Positions 1 through 7,557 of a DNA stretch of 49,783 bases are shown in pieces. The notes beneath the pieces are model-generated. The model did not search any database, was not told where the DNA came from, and saw only the letters and a list, made by a program, of their open reading frames with translations. Within the stretch, counting starts at the first letter, position 1. Every line of letters starts with the position of its first letter. Source of the DNA: Desulfobacteraceae bacterium UBA2245 (GTDB taxonomy: Bacteria; Desulfobacterota; Desulfobacteria; Desulfobacterales; UBA2245); assembly GCA_002347265.1 (NCBI GenBank), contig DDYB01000013.1, forward strand, positions 271,619 to 321,401, written 5' to 3'. Position numbers and translations under genes: made by a program.

Positions 1-50
1 TCGCCGCGCGCCTTGCCTGACGGCCTGATTCTTGTTTTTCAACACCCTGT
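1..50. repeat. Right half of a MITE-like palindromic repeat
   Basis: These 50 bases are identical to 7440-7489, the right half of the complete element at 7345-7489, including the terminal TTTTTCAACACCCTGT. Similarity stops at base 51. The left half would lie outside the window. Confidence 0.85.
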
Positions 51-64
51 TAAACAATTGCGAT

Positions 65-298
65 TTACTCCGGAAAATCCTCAAGAATTTGTTGCAACGG
101 CAAGTGAGATACTTCAGCTGAAATGCGAACTGTCGCGGCATCCATAAACTCGTTCAAGGTCCATTTGACTGTTCCCCGAGCTGTCTTATCCAGATGCCGG
201 TGAAGATTCTCTTCCTCAATCCCGATAATCTGAATGCCTTTTGCCGCTTTCCTTTCTCCTCCGCTCCTGCTGTCGTATATTTGTAGCCTTGCTTCCGG
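65..298 (-). pseudogene. Unrecognised gene fragment without a start codon
   Basis: An open frame of 77 codons ends in TAA at 65-67 and is closed upstream by TGA at 299-301; it has no plausible start. The translation looks protein-like and acidic, and includes GIQIIGIEEENL and LPLQQILEDFPE. In another frame further upstream (about 301-360) there is a second protein-like stretch (EIEAARDPARFRDCLKPAID), which suggests one gene broken by a frameshift near 250-300. I do not recognise the family. It lies between amt and a repeat and may be debris from an insertion. It could also be chance coding-like sequence. Confidence 0.3.
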
Positions 299-381
299 TC
301 AATGGCCGGTTTTAGACAATCTCGAAACCTTGCCGGATCGCGGGCTGCCTCTATCTCAAGATGTGCGAAAAATCTGATACC

Positions 382-1716
382 CTATCCCGACACCTCGGAA
401 TTTACCAGACCGTATCCGTGTTCGCTGTGCAAAGACCGGTCAAGCCCCATGAGTTCCCTGGATTCATCAATTCTAAACCCAACGGTTTTTTCCACGACAA
501 AGTAGATGACAAAAGTCCCAGTTGCCGCAAGGGCGATGGTCGCCCCCATTCCGGCGAGCTGAATTCCAAGCTGATTCCAGGATGACCAGGAGCCTCCCGC
601 GGCCAGGGCGGCCTTGGCCATCCAGCTGTCGCGGATAAAAAAGCTCAGCAAAATCACGCCAAGCCCGCTGCCCACGGCATGAATGCCAAAACAGTCCAGG
701 CTGTCGTCGTAGCCGAGCCACATTTTCATGCGAAGCGCATAAAAGCAAACAACGGAAGACAGGGCGCCGAGCGTAATCGCGCCGACAGGCTGCACCACGC
801 CGGCCGCGGGCGTAATGACGACCAGGCCGGCCAGAATTCCAGAAACAAGACCCAGCGAGGTGGCCTTTTTAAAGATGATCGCTTCAATGATCAACCAGGT
901 CAGAGCGCCGCTTGCGGCCGAAACCTGGGTCATGGTCAGGGCCCTGGCGGTTTCCAGTCCGCTTTGAACGGTCGATCCGGCATTGAATCCGAACCAGCCG
1001 ACCCATAAAAGTCCGGCGCCCATCAGCGTCATGACCAGATTGTTCGGAGACATGGCGGTTTTCGGATACCCCCTTCTTGTGCCCAGCAGAATGGCAACCA
1101 CCAGGGCGCTGACGCCGGCGGACACATGAATTACCAGACCGCCGGCCAGATCAATAACGCCGGCAGCCCCCGCGTTGAAAAGCCATCCGTCCGGCGCCCA
1201 GACCCAGTGGCACAGCGGGCAGTAGACAAGCAAAAACCACAGCGAAATAAAAAAGATGTAGCCGCGGAAATAGACCCGTTCGGCCAGCGCGCCGCTGATC
1301 AGCGCGGGAGTGATGATGGCGAATTTCCCTTGAAACATGGCAAGAACATACTCGGGAACGATTCCTGAAATCGCATCGTCGATTCCTTTGAGAAAAAAGT
1401 AATCGCTGTTCCAGCCCACCCACCCGCCGAGAATGCTCCGGCCGAACGTCAGGGAATATCCGCACACCACCCATAGCACCCCGATCACCGCCATGGATGC
1501 AAAACTGTGCATCATGGTGCCCAGCACGTTCTTGGTCCTGACCAGACCGCCGTAAAACATGGCCAGGCCCGGAACCATGAGAAGTACCAGTGCGGTTGAC
1601 GTAAGCATCCAGCAGGTGGTTCCGGTATCCACGGCGTTCTCGCCGGCCCAGACAATCTGCGGGGTGAATATTGATAAAAAAGCTCCTAGTTTAACAGCTG
1701 CCGCCGCTGGCTTCAT
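382..1716 (-). CDS. amt: Ammonium transporter Amt
   Basis: Inner-membrane ammonium channel of the Amt/MEP/Rh family, which imports ammonium for assimilation. The 444-residue product starts with a cleavable-looking signal peptide (residues 1-24), as in other Amt proteins. It has the family signature GLAMFYGGLVRTKN near residue 50, WFGFNAGS near 241, and the conserved twin histidines of the pore at about H197 (GLVIHVSAG) and H346 (FGIHAVGSG). About eleven membrane segments are visible. The ATG has a GGGAGG site six bases upstream. A sigma-54 promoter at 1776-1791 points to nitrogen-limitation control. No PII gene (glnK) lies beside it in this window, although amt-glnK pairs are common. The C-terminal tail is short. 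Confidence 0.96.
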   Translation of the reverse strand: MKPAAAAVKLGAFLSIFTPQIVWAGENAVDTGTTCWMLTSTALVLLMVPGLAMFYGGLVRTKNVLGTMMHSFASMAVIGVLWVVCGYSLTFGRSILGGWVGWNSDYFFLKGIDDAISGIVPEYVLAMFQGKFAIITPALISGALAERVYFRGYIFFISLWFLLVYCPLCHWVWAPDGWLFNAGAAGVIDLAGGLVIHVSAGVSALVVAILLGTRRGYPKTAMSPNNLVMTLMGAGLLWVGWFGFNAGSTVQSGLETARALTMTQVSAASGALTWLIIEAIIFKKATSLGLVSGILAGLVVITPAAGVVQPVGAITLGALSSVVCFYALRMKMWLGYDDSLDCFGIHAVGSGLGVILLSFFIRDSWMAKAALAAGGSWSSWNQLGIQLAGMGATIALAATGTFVIYFVVEKTVGFRIDESRELMGLDRSLHSEHGYGLVNSEVSG

Positions 1717-1775
1717 GCCATACCTCCCGAGTAAGTTTCGTTTTTTTGGATACTGATGTGAAATTATTCAAGTAT

Positions 1776-1791
1776 AGCAACCGACGTGCCA
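1776..1791 (-). promoter_or_regulatory. Sigma-54 (-24/-12) promoter of amt
   Basis: On the minus strand the sequence reads TGGCAC, five bases, then TTGCT, a perfect match to the RpoN consensus with the invariant GG and GC dinucleotides. It lies about 60 bp upstream of the amt ATG, so transcription would start near 1765. This fits NtrC-type activation of ammonium uptake. I could not identify a convincing NtrC site upstream. Confidence 0.85.
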
Positions 1792-2174
1792 TCGGCCATA
1801 TTCTTCCATAACTCAATGATACAACAATACTTTGGCACCAAACGACCCGTATCGTTCCCATGCACAACCAGACAATTTTGTAGTTGCGCACCCCGTGTTT
1901 TTACATTTTTGAATTTCCAGACAGCCGTTGTGACAATTTTACAATTTGAATTTTGGCAAATTTTGAGGATATCCTTAAGTATATAAGTAAGTTGAACGAT
2001 TCTCCTGCCTGTAATATCTGGCCGAACCATTCCGGAAACCTGAAATGAGCGTTTCGGGCGCCGGCTATGCCGCCCAAAGAGTCGAAGCGCTTGCAAAACG
2101 CCGCCGATACAGTTTAATAAATTGACATAGTTCGTCATTTAAAAACGATTCGCGCCTTCCACATAAAAGAATGT
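1792..2174. other. Intergenic region between divergent amt and the MntP-like gene
   Basis: This stretch holds the upstream region of the amt promoter, then copy A of a diverged repeat (1994-2124), and ends just before the MntP-like gene. No convincing ORF was seen. A TTGCAA-17-TTAATA arrangement inside the repeat (about 2092-2120) could act as a promoter toward 2184. Confidence 0.5.
1994..2124. repeat. Copy A of a diverged intergenic repeat
   Basis: It shares two blocks with copy C at 6288-6440. The first resembles GAACGATTCTCCTGCC. The second runs from TTCGGGCGCCGG through CGAAGCGCTTGCA to GTTTAATAAATT. The second block keeps a TTGCAA/TTGCAG hexamer 17 bases before TTAATA in both copies. 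A fragment of the first block recurs at 2783-2811. Each full copy sits just upstream of a plus-strand gene. Confidence 0.7.
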
Positions 2175-2183
2175 TTGGACGCC

Positions 2184-2741
2184 ATGGCTGACACGGTGTT
2201 GACCCTCGCGGTCTTTGGTCTTGTAATCGGAGCAAACAATCTGACCGTTTCCCTGACGTTGGGGGCCATCGGCCAGCGAAAGCGGCAGGGCCGGATTCTA
2301 TTGGTCTTCGCGGGGTTCGAATTCCTGGTGCCGCTGATTGGAGTGTGGCTGGGTCAGCAGATGTCCGTTGCACTGGCTGCGAATGCTGCATGGCTCAGTC
2401 CGGCGCTGATGGCCGGGCTTGGAGTGGTTTCGCTTTTTTCGGCATTCGGCTCCAGCAGGGATCGGGAAAAACTGGCCCGTATCGTGACCAGTTGGCACGG
2501 GCTGATCGCTCTTTCGGCAGGGCTTTCGGTGGACAATCTGGTGGTGGGATTCGGGCTTGGCCTGGGTGGCATATCTGCTTTGGCGATGGCGACGACAGTC
2601 ATGTGCTGTTCGGTCGCTTTCGCATGGATAGGGCTTCAGGTGGGGCACCGAGTGCGGCGCGACTGTGAAGCGGCTGGGGCAGCCATCACCGGGGCGGTTT
2701 TGATTGTGCTGGCAGGGGCCTCGCTGGCCGGCTGGCTTTGA
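2184..2741 (+). CDS. MntP-family (DUF204) manganese efflux pump-like membrane protein
   Basis: A small hydrophobic protein of about 185 residues with six predicted membrane segments in two internal repeats of three. The first repeat carries GLVIGANNLTVSLTLG and the second ALSAGLSVDNLVVGFG, matching the paired acidic G-x-D-x(2-3)-S/V motif of MntP pumps that export Mn(II). In the first repeat the usual aspartate is replaced by asparagine, so transport activity or specificity may differ. The ATG at 2184 was chosen; an in-frame TTG lies at 2175, and neither has a strong ribosome site. No yybP-ykoY manganese riboswitch is visible upstream. It converges on the protease gene, with a shared terminator between them. 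Confidence 0.75.
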   Translation: MADTVLTLAVFGLVIGANNLTVSLTLGAIGQRKRQGRILLVFAGFEFLVPLIGVWLGQQMSVALAANAAWLSPALMAGLGVVSLFSAFGSSRDREKLARIVTSWHGLIALSAGLSVDNLVVGFGLGLGGISALAMATTVMCCSVAFAWIGLQVGHRVRRDCEAAGAAITGAVLIVLAGASLAGWL

Positions 2742-2782
2742 AAAACATGGAGGATTCTGCAAACATCCTTAACTCTATAAAT

Positions 2783-2811
2783 GAACAATCTTCCTGGCTG
2801 TAAAATCGGCG
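2783..2811. repeat. Fragment B of the intergenic repeat
   Basis: A short stretch similar to the first block of the repeats at 1994 and 6288 (GAACAATCTTCCTGGCTGTA). It lacks the GCGCTTGCA block. The match is short and only suggestive. Confidence 0.4.
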
Positions 2812-2860
2812 TTCCAAATTTGCATCGGATTTTGTATTCAAACCCGGACTCTCCGAAAAG

Positions 2861-2894
2861 ACAAACGGCCGCTGCAGTTGCAGCGGCCGTTTGT
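2861..2894. terminator. Bidirectional terminator between convergent genes
   Basis: A perfect inverted repeat with 16-base arms, ACAAACGGCCGCTGCA and its complement, around a two-base centre. It is GC-rich and lies between the ends of the MntP-like gene and the protease. On the minus strand it is followed by CTTTTC, and on the plus strand by a mixed T-rich stretch, so it can serve both genes. Confidence 0.8.
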
Positions 2895-2937
2895 GCGATT
2901 GATTTCTTCTGCAAGACGGCTTTGCGTTCAGTGGTGC

Positions 2938-4707
2938 TTACCAGCTTATGGTAACGCTGTTTGAGCACCTTGATGTACCGGGTTCACATACCTGGTAGGT
3001 AACCGGACTTATTTTGCCAAGCGGGCCATCGGTGTATGACCCATCGTTGTCCGTTGTGACAAGCGGGATGCCGTTGCGGTAGATATCGACATGGGTTGAG
3101 TCCGCTCCGGTCCAGCTCAAATCGGCATATCTTAAGTTTTTAACCTTTCGAAGAACCACGATCAGGTTAATCCCATCTCCACCGCCGCCGACAACGGTGA
3201 TGGTAATGCTGTCGCTGCCGGCAAGACCGCCGGAATCGGTTGCCGAAGCGGTGATAACGTGCGTACCGTCGCTGAGCACCGCGCCAAAGGAGCCGCCTGT
3301 GCCGATTTGCCCTTCCAGATTGGACATCCAGACCAGGCTGCTGGTCAGGGTTCCGTCTTCGCTGTCAGTAGCCGAGCCGGCAAAGGAAATGTTTTCGCCC
3401 GTCTCGAATGAAGCGCCATCGGTCGGGCTGGTGATGACGACTGCGGGTGGATTGTTTGCCGTTCCACCCATGGGAATCAAAACGGGGGCAAAGGCGCTCA
3501 CATCGAGCAGCCTTTCCTGTATTCCATCTCCGGAATCATCTATCCAATCAAGGTTGCCGGCATTTACAACCTGATTGTACAGGCTGTAAACGTCCGCTGC
3601 ACTTTTCGGCTTATCGGCGCTTGCCAGCAGCGCCAGCGCGCCCGCTGCGTGCGGGCTGGCCATGGAGGTCCCGCTGATGGTCCCGTACTCCCCTTTCTCT
3701 ATCGGATAGGTTGACAGGATGCAAACGCCGGGTGCGGCGATGTCAACGGCCGGGCCCCAGTTGCTGAAATCAGCCAGGGTGTCATCTATGTCGGTGCGGC
3801 AGGTCGGCGCGGCGCCACCCCCCGGCAGACCATTAAAATCCGCCAGAGCGCTGACGGTCAGGACATTGTCGAAAGCGGACGGGCTGAAATTCAAGGCATC
3901 CGCGTCGGAATTTCCGGCAGCCACGGCAAAGGCCACCCCCTTATTGACAGCGCCCTGAATGGCATCGTACTCGGCCTGGTTAAAGCCGCTGCCGCCCAGG
4001 CTCATATTGGCCACTTCGATCTTATCGGCATTTGCAGCCACCCAGTCGATACCGGCAATAATCCAAGAGGTATACCCGCTGCCATTTTTATCCAGAACTT
4101 TTACCGCCCAGAGGCGTGCGCCCGGTGCAACGCCCACCACGCCGAAATCATTGTCAATCGCGCCAATGGTCCCCGCCACATGGGTGCCGTGATAATGATC
4201 GTCATCTCCTCCGGATACGCATTGAGCTCTGACTGGATTGCCGATGCAGGTTACACCGCCGGCCACGTTCAGATCGGGGTGCTGAAAATCCACGCCCGTG
4301 TCGATAACGGCCACGCCCACGTCAACTCGAAAATTATCGTTGCCGTCAATGGCAATGTTTGAGTTGGCGTCGGCGAAAATGCGCTGGATTCCCGTGGGAA
4401 CGGTCTGTTCAAAGGCATACCTCAAATCGTCGGTTGCCACGTACTTGACCTTGGGATTCCGCTTCAGGCCGGCCAGCGCTTGTGCGGGCACCCGGATGGA
4501 AAAACCCTTCAGCGCGTGCTCGTAAATGAAGCCGACCTGCCCCCCGACCTGCCCAGCGATTTCGCTGGCCGCCGCTGCGGGAGATTCCACACTCTCGTGG
4601 AGGACGACGATGTAGCGCTCCTGTTCAGGGGGAGCCGCCGTCGCTGCCAGGGCTATGCCCAAAAGCAGCGCCAAGACAACAAATAGTGTCCGTGAAATGC
4701 GTTTCAT
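2938..4707 (-). CDS. Secreted subtilisin-like serine protease (S8) with C-terminal Ig-like modules
   Basis: A 589-residue exported protease. Residues 1-25 form a signal peptide. An I9-type propeptide follows (RYIVVLHESV to about residue 95), then the S8 catalytic domain with Asp136 (VAVIDTGVD), His173 (HGTHVAGT), the oxyanion Asn266 (AAGNSD) and Ser348 (GTSMASPH). After about residue 410 there is a PKD/Ig-like module (PAVVITSPTDG) and a final fibronectin-like module, which may bind surfaces or substrate. The ATG at 4707 is preceded by AAAGGAGG, so the 34 extra codons that stay open upstream are not translated. It probably degrades extracellular protein. All catalytic residues are present. The gene stands alone and converges on the MntP-like gene. 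Confidence 0.93.
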   Translation of the reverse strand: MKRISRTLFVVLALLLGIALAATAAPPEQERYIVVLHESVESPAAAASEIAGQVGGQVGFIYEHALKGFSIRVPAQALAGLKRNPKVKYVATDDLRYAFEQTVPTGIQRIFADANSNIAIDGNDNFRVDVGVAVIDTGVDFQHPDLNVAGGVTCIGNPVRAQCVSGGDDDHYHGTHVAGTIGAIDNDFGVVGVAPGARLWAVKVLDKNGSGYTSWIIAGIDWVAANADKIEVANMSLGGSGFNQAEYDAIQGAVNKGVAFAVAAGNSDADALNFSPSAFDNVLTVSALADFNGLPGGGAAPTCRTDIDDTLADFSNWGPAVDIAAPGVCILSTYPIEKGEYGTISGTSMASPHAAGALALLASADKPKSAADVYSLYNQVVNAGNLDWIDDSGDGIQERLLDVSAFAPVLIPMGGTANNPPAVVITSPTDGASFETGENISFAGSATDSEDGTLTSSLVWMSNLEGQIGTGGSFGAVLSDGTHVITASATDSGGLAGSDSITITVVGGGGDGINLIVVLRKVKNLRYADLSWTGADSTHVDIYRNGIPLVTTDNDGSYTDGPLGKISPVTYQVCEPGTSRCSNSVTISW

Positions 4708-5047
4708 GCCATTACCTCCTTTGGTGGAACACAGATTTTCTTTCAGACCACTCGAAAACAAAAAGACATTTAGAATTTCAACCGGATGCCAAGCAAAAAA
4801 TGACACCAAAAAAATAAAGGAGCTTCACTTTTTCCGTTTGGAAGAACAGAATGTTATCAGGATTTATAATAAAGATACGCCAAATGTTTGTTTTTTTCAA
4901 TATGATAAACGGAAAGGATGTCCCAATGAAGCGTTCTGAAGGGCATCCAATAAAAAGGCCGCTCGATTGGGTAGTGGATCGAGAATCAAAAGCTGTGACA
5001 CAAAATTTTGAATACTCCTCGTTGTGCTGGCTCAGCTTTCAATTTCA
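4708..5047. other. Intergenic region between divergent protease and rhodanese genes
   Basis: An AT-rich stretch of about 340 bp carrying the leaders of two divergent genes. No credible ORF or strong hairpin was seen. The protease promoter must lie here, but I could not pick a convincing -35/-10 pair. Confidence 0.4.
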
Positions 5048-5077
5048 TTGACAGGCGAAACCGGTTTCCAATATTCT
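5048..5077 (+). promoter_or_regulatory. Putative sigma-70 promoter of the rhodanese gene
   Basis: A perfect TTGACA at 5048-5053 is followed after 18 bases by TATTCT at 5072-5077, about 75 bp upstream of the start codon. The -35 is strong and the -10 matches four of six consensus bases. Confidence 0.5.
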
Positions 5078-5150
5078 TTAGGACCGATGCGGAAAAACAC
5101 GTTCAGACCTGGCATGCCGGAGCGGCGATCCAAATAAAGGAGAAATCAAA

Positions 5151-5747
5151 ATGGCAGAACATACCGAACTTATTATCGATGTGAGGACAAGAGAGGAATT
5201 CGTAAAGGAACATGTGAAGGGCGCCATCAATATTCCGCATTACGACGTTGCGTACTACGCCGATATTCTCAAGGGCAAAAAACTGAAGGTGTACTGCAAC
5301 ACCGGCGGCAGGGCGGCTCTGGGCCGGGATAAAATAAAAGCCATGGGCCTGAATGCGGAGGTGATTTCACCGGACGATGTTGAACACATGGAGAAAGAGT
5401 GCAGAGACATGATATGCGCCGCGAACTTCGTTTCCGTCAGGCCGGGGGATGAGGGCCGCTTCCTCGAAGGTATGATGGATATCTGCCGGGCCACGGAATC
5501 CATGGACGGATACCTGGGCTCAAAGGTGCTGGAAGTGTCCGGCGTTTCGGCCGCGGGAAGCCTGCTGCCGGAAATCGGCAGCGATCTTGAAATCTTTCCC
5601 AAAAAATACATCATCCTCACCTACTGGGAGTCCAAAAAGGCCCACGAGGATTCTCACGCGCTGCCCGAATTTTTCGAACGTTACAACAGCGTGCCGAAAT
5701 ATTTGACGCAGATGCCCTACGAGGAGTTCTACGAGATCCTCAAATAG
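5151..5747 (+). CDS. Rhodanese-like domain fused to an ABM-type domain
   Basis: A 198-residue cytoplasmic protein. Residues 6-80 are a small rhodanese domain with DVRTREEF and the active loop YCNTGGRA, whose Cys49 would carry a persulfide. Residues 92-198 resemble an antibiotic biosynthesis monooxygenase (ABM) dimeric alpha-beta barrel: an NFVSVRPGDEGRFLE strand and helix, then YIILTYWESKKAHEDS. ABM folds handle small redox or haem-like substrates, but the substrate here is unknown. AAAGGAG precedes the ATG. The pairing suggests sulfur-transfer or thiol-stress chemistry, which is an inference. The gene stands alone behind its own likely promoter. Confidence 0.78.
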   Translation: MAEHTELIIDVRTREEFVKEHVKGAINIPHYDVAYYADILKGKKLKVYCNTGGRAALGRDKIKAMGLNAEVISPDDVEHMEKECRDMICAANFVSVRPGDEGRFLEGMMDICRATESMDGYLGSKVLEVSGVSAAGSLLPEIGSDLEIFPKKYIILTYWESKKAHEDSHALPEFFERYNSVPKYLTQMPYEEFYEILK

Positions 5748-5750
5748 CCG

Positions 5751-5767
5751 ATCCTGAAAAGGATTTA
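5751..5767 (+). terminator. Weak hairpin after the rhodanese gene
   Basis: ATCCT, GAAA and AGGAT form a five-base stem with a tetraloop just after the stop codon, followed by only a short T-containing tail. It is a weak terminator candidate. Confidence 0.3.
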
Positions 5768-5858
5768 TCGTATAGAAATCATGGGTGAATACATCATTTT
5801 GTGCTAAGGAATATGCGGTGAATTGAGCCTACCCCTCAATTTCCCGCGAATTTTCGCT

Positions 5859-6272
5859 ATGAAACCAAAAAGAACGCCTCAAAAAGACCGGCAAATGGAT
5901 CTTTTCAGGCCGGAGCTGTCAGCCATCATCGATCCCGGTCACGCACTCGTCAAGCTGGCAGGCGCGGTGGACTGGGACCGGCTGGACGAACTGTTCGGCA
6001 AAGCCTACAGTCCCGATGAGGGGCGTCCCGGGATCAGCACCCGTTTGATGGTTTCCCTTCACTATCTGAAGTACGCCCATGATCTCAGCGATGAGGATGT
6101 AGTGGCCCGGTGGGTGGAAAATCCCTACTGGCAGTATCTGAGCGGCATGAAGTACTTTGAACATGAACCGCCGATCAATCCTTCCAGCATGAGCCGGTGG
6201 CGGACTCGAATCGGCGAACCCGGCGCCGAAACGCTCTTAAAAGAGACCTGGGAATTTTGGGGGCATCCCTGA
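5859..6272 (+). pseudogene. Truncated IS5-type transposase (N-terminal part)
   Basis: 137 residues from the ATG, or 149 from a TTG at 5823, match the N-terminal InsH/DUF772 domain of IS5-group transposases. Visible features are DLFRPELSAIIDPGHALVKL, EGRPGISTRLMVSLHYLKY, the ARWVENPYWQYLSGMKYFE block and PSSMSRWRTRIGE. The frame leaves the family sequence after LLKET and stops a few codons later (WEFWGHP). The DDE catalytic domain, normally another 250-300 residues, is missing and no continuation is seen downstream. The element is therefore dead. Its break point lies about 20-40 bases before repeat copy C. Confidence 0.85.
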
Positions 6273-6287
6273 TCATCTAAATATCTC

Positions 6288-6440
6288 GAACGATTTTCCT
6301 GCCCGGGATATTGGAAAAAGCTGTGCCGATATCAGCCGGATTAGATGCGCCCGGAATTCCGCGCCACTTCGGGCGCCGGGCATACCGCCAGAAGAGGCGA
6401 AGCGCTTGCAGAAAGCTATTGATATAGTTTAATAAATTAA
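6288..6440. repeat. Copy C of the diverged intergenic repeat
   Basis: Related to 1994-2124 in two blocks: GAACGATTTTCCTGCCCG, and TTCGGGCGCCGG through CGAAGCGCTTGCA to GTTTAATAAATT. It starts right after the broken transposase and ends 60 bp before arsM. The conserved TTGCAG-17-TTAATA spacing could provide an arsM promoter. Confidence 0.7.
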
Positions 6441-6500
6441 TGTATTGAGTTCTCTAAGAACGTTCGGCACTTACCTGCGCTATTATGAAAGATCATTTAA

Positions 6501-7307
6501 ATGGACAAGCAAAAGAATGACGAGATTCGCAGTGCGGTTCGTGAAAATTATGGAAAAATTTCCGCATCAGGCGGTACCGGTTGCGGTTGCACTTCCCCAT
6601 CCTGCTGCGGAACGCCGGATGGTGCAGCGGCGGCGGACATTTCGCTTGGCCTGGGTTACTCCGGCGAGGATGTGAGCGCTGTTCCGGAAGGGGCAAACAT
6701 GGGGCTCGGGTGTGGCAATCCTCAGGCCATCGCCTCCTTGCAACCCGGCGAGACAGTGCTCGATCTGGGCAGCGGCGGAGGATTCGATTGTTTCCTGGCG
6801 GCGCGCGCCGTTGGGGACAAGGGCCTTGTAATCGGCGTTGACATGACACCGGAAATGATCACCAGATCTCGCCGGAACGCGGAGAAAGCCGGTATGGGAA
6901 ACGTCGATTTTCGGCTGGGAGAGCTGGAAAACCTTCCGGTTGCCGATGGAATGGTTGATGTCATTATTTCGAATTGTGTAATCAACCTTTCTCCCGAGAA
7001 AGAAAAGGTATTCAGCGAAGCATTCCGCGTATTGAAGCCGGGTGGGCGGCTGGCGATTTCAGATATTGTTGCCACCGCCGAGCTGCCCGATGACATTAAA
7101 AATGATATGGCGTTCCACATGGGATGCATAGCAGGCGCATCCTCAATCCAGGAACTCGAATCCATATTGCATCGAACCGGTTTCGGGAACATTCAGATCA
7201 AGCCGAAAACCGAGAGCAGAACATTTATCCGTGACTGGATGCCGGGCAGCAAGATCGACGACTATGTTGTTTCAGCAACAATTGAGGCGGTAAAACCAGT
7301 GGCATAG
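6501..7307 (+). CDS. arsM: Arsenite S-adenosylmethionine methyltransferase ArsM
   Basis: A 268-residue cytoplasmic enzyme that methylates As(III) with S-adenosylmethionine, giving methylarsenicals. The class I methyltransferase SAM site is VLDLGSGGGFDCF (residues 87-99), followed by GVDMTPEMI. Three cysteines match the As(III)-binding triad of characterised ArsM enzymes: Cys71 (LGCGNP), Cys159 (SNCVINL) and Cys209 (MGCIAGA). An extra N-terminal cysteine cluster (GCGC...SCC, residues 28-36) is also present. No arsR or other ars gene lies beside it. The ribosome site is weak. A GTTCT-CTA-AGAAC inverted repeat about 50 bp upstream might be an operator. Transposase debris and a repeat upstream hint at acquisition by transfer. 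Confidence 0.93.
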   Translation: MDKQKNDEIRSAVRENYGKISASGGTGCGCTSPSCCGTPDGAAAADISLGLGYSGEDVSAVPEGANMGLGCGNPQAIASLQPGETVLDLGSGGGFDCFLAARAVGDKGLVIGVDMTPEMITRSRRNAEKAGMGNVDFRLGELENLPVADGMVDVIISNCVINLSPEKEKVFSEAFRVLKPGGRLAISDIVATAELPDDIKNDMAFHMGCIAGASSIQELESILHRTGFGNIQIKPKTESRTFIRDWMPGSKIDDYVVSATIEAVKPVA

Positions 7308-7344
7308 CACCGCCATTCTACTGTGCGCGCCGTTAAGCGTCTTA

Positions 7345-7489
7345 ACAGGCTGTTGAAAAACTGCGCCTGAGGCCGCCATTCAGCGTTGCGCGGCGCTCGC
7401 CAATGCTCACATATGCCTGTATATGCTGCACTTGTCGTATCGCCGCGCGCCTTGCCTGACGGCCTGATTCTTGTTTTTCAACACCCTGT
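7345..7489. mobile_element. MITE-like palindromic element
   Basis: A 145-bp element with terminal inverted repeats ACAGGCTGTTGAAAAA and TTTTTCAACACCCTGT (one mismatch) and a partly self-complementary interior (GAGGCCGCC...GCGCGGCG against CGCCGCGCG...CAGGCC-type sequence). It has no coding capacity. GGCTGTTGAAAAA resembles the ends of IS1182/IS5-related elements, so it may be a non-autonomous derivative moved in trans; that link is from memory. The right 50 bases recur exactly at 1-50. No clear target duplication is visible. Confidence 0.75.
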
Positions 7490-7557
7490 GAATGCTTTGG
7501 AGCGGATCGCCATGCCGGTTTGTTTGAAACCAGCCAGAACGTCAACAGGAAAATTCG

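Noticed and set aside
1994..2183. Manganese (yybP-ykoY) riboswitch before the MntP-like gene
   Set aside because: No matching conserved loops; the stretch is explained by the diverged repeat.
1994..7489. CRISPR array
   Set aside because: The repeats are few, long, unevenly spaced and diverged, and no cas genes are present.
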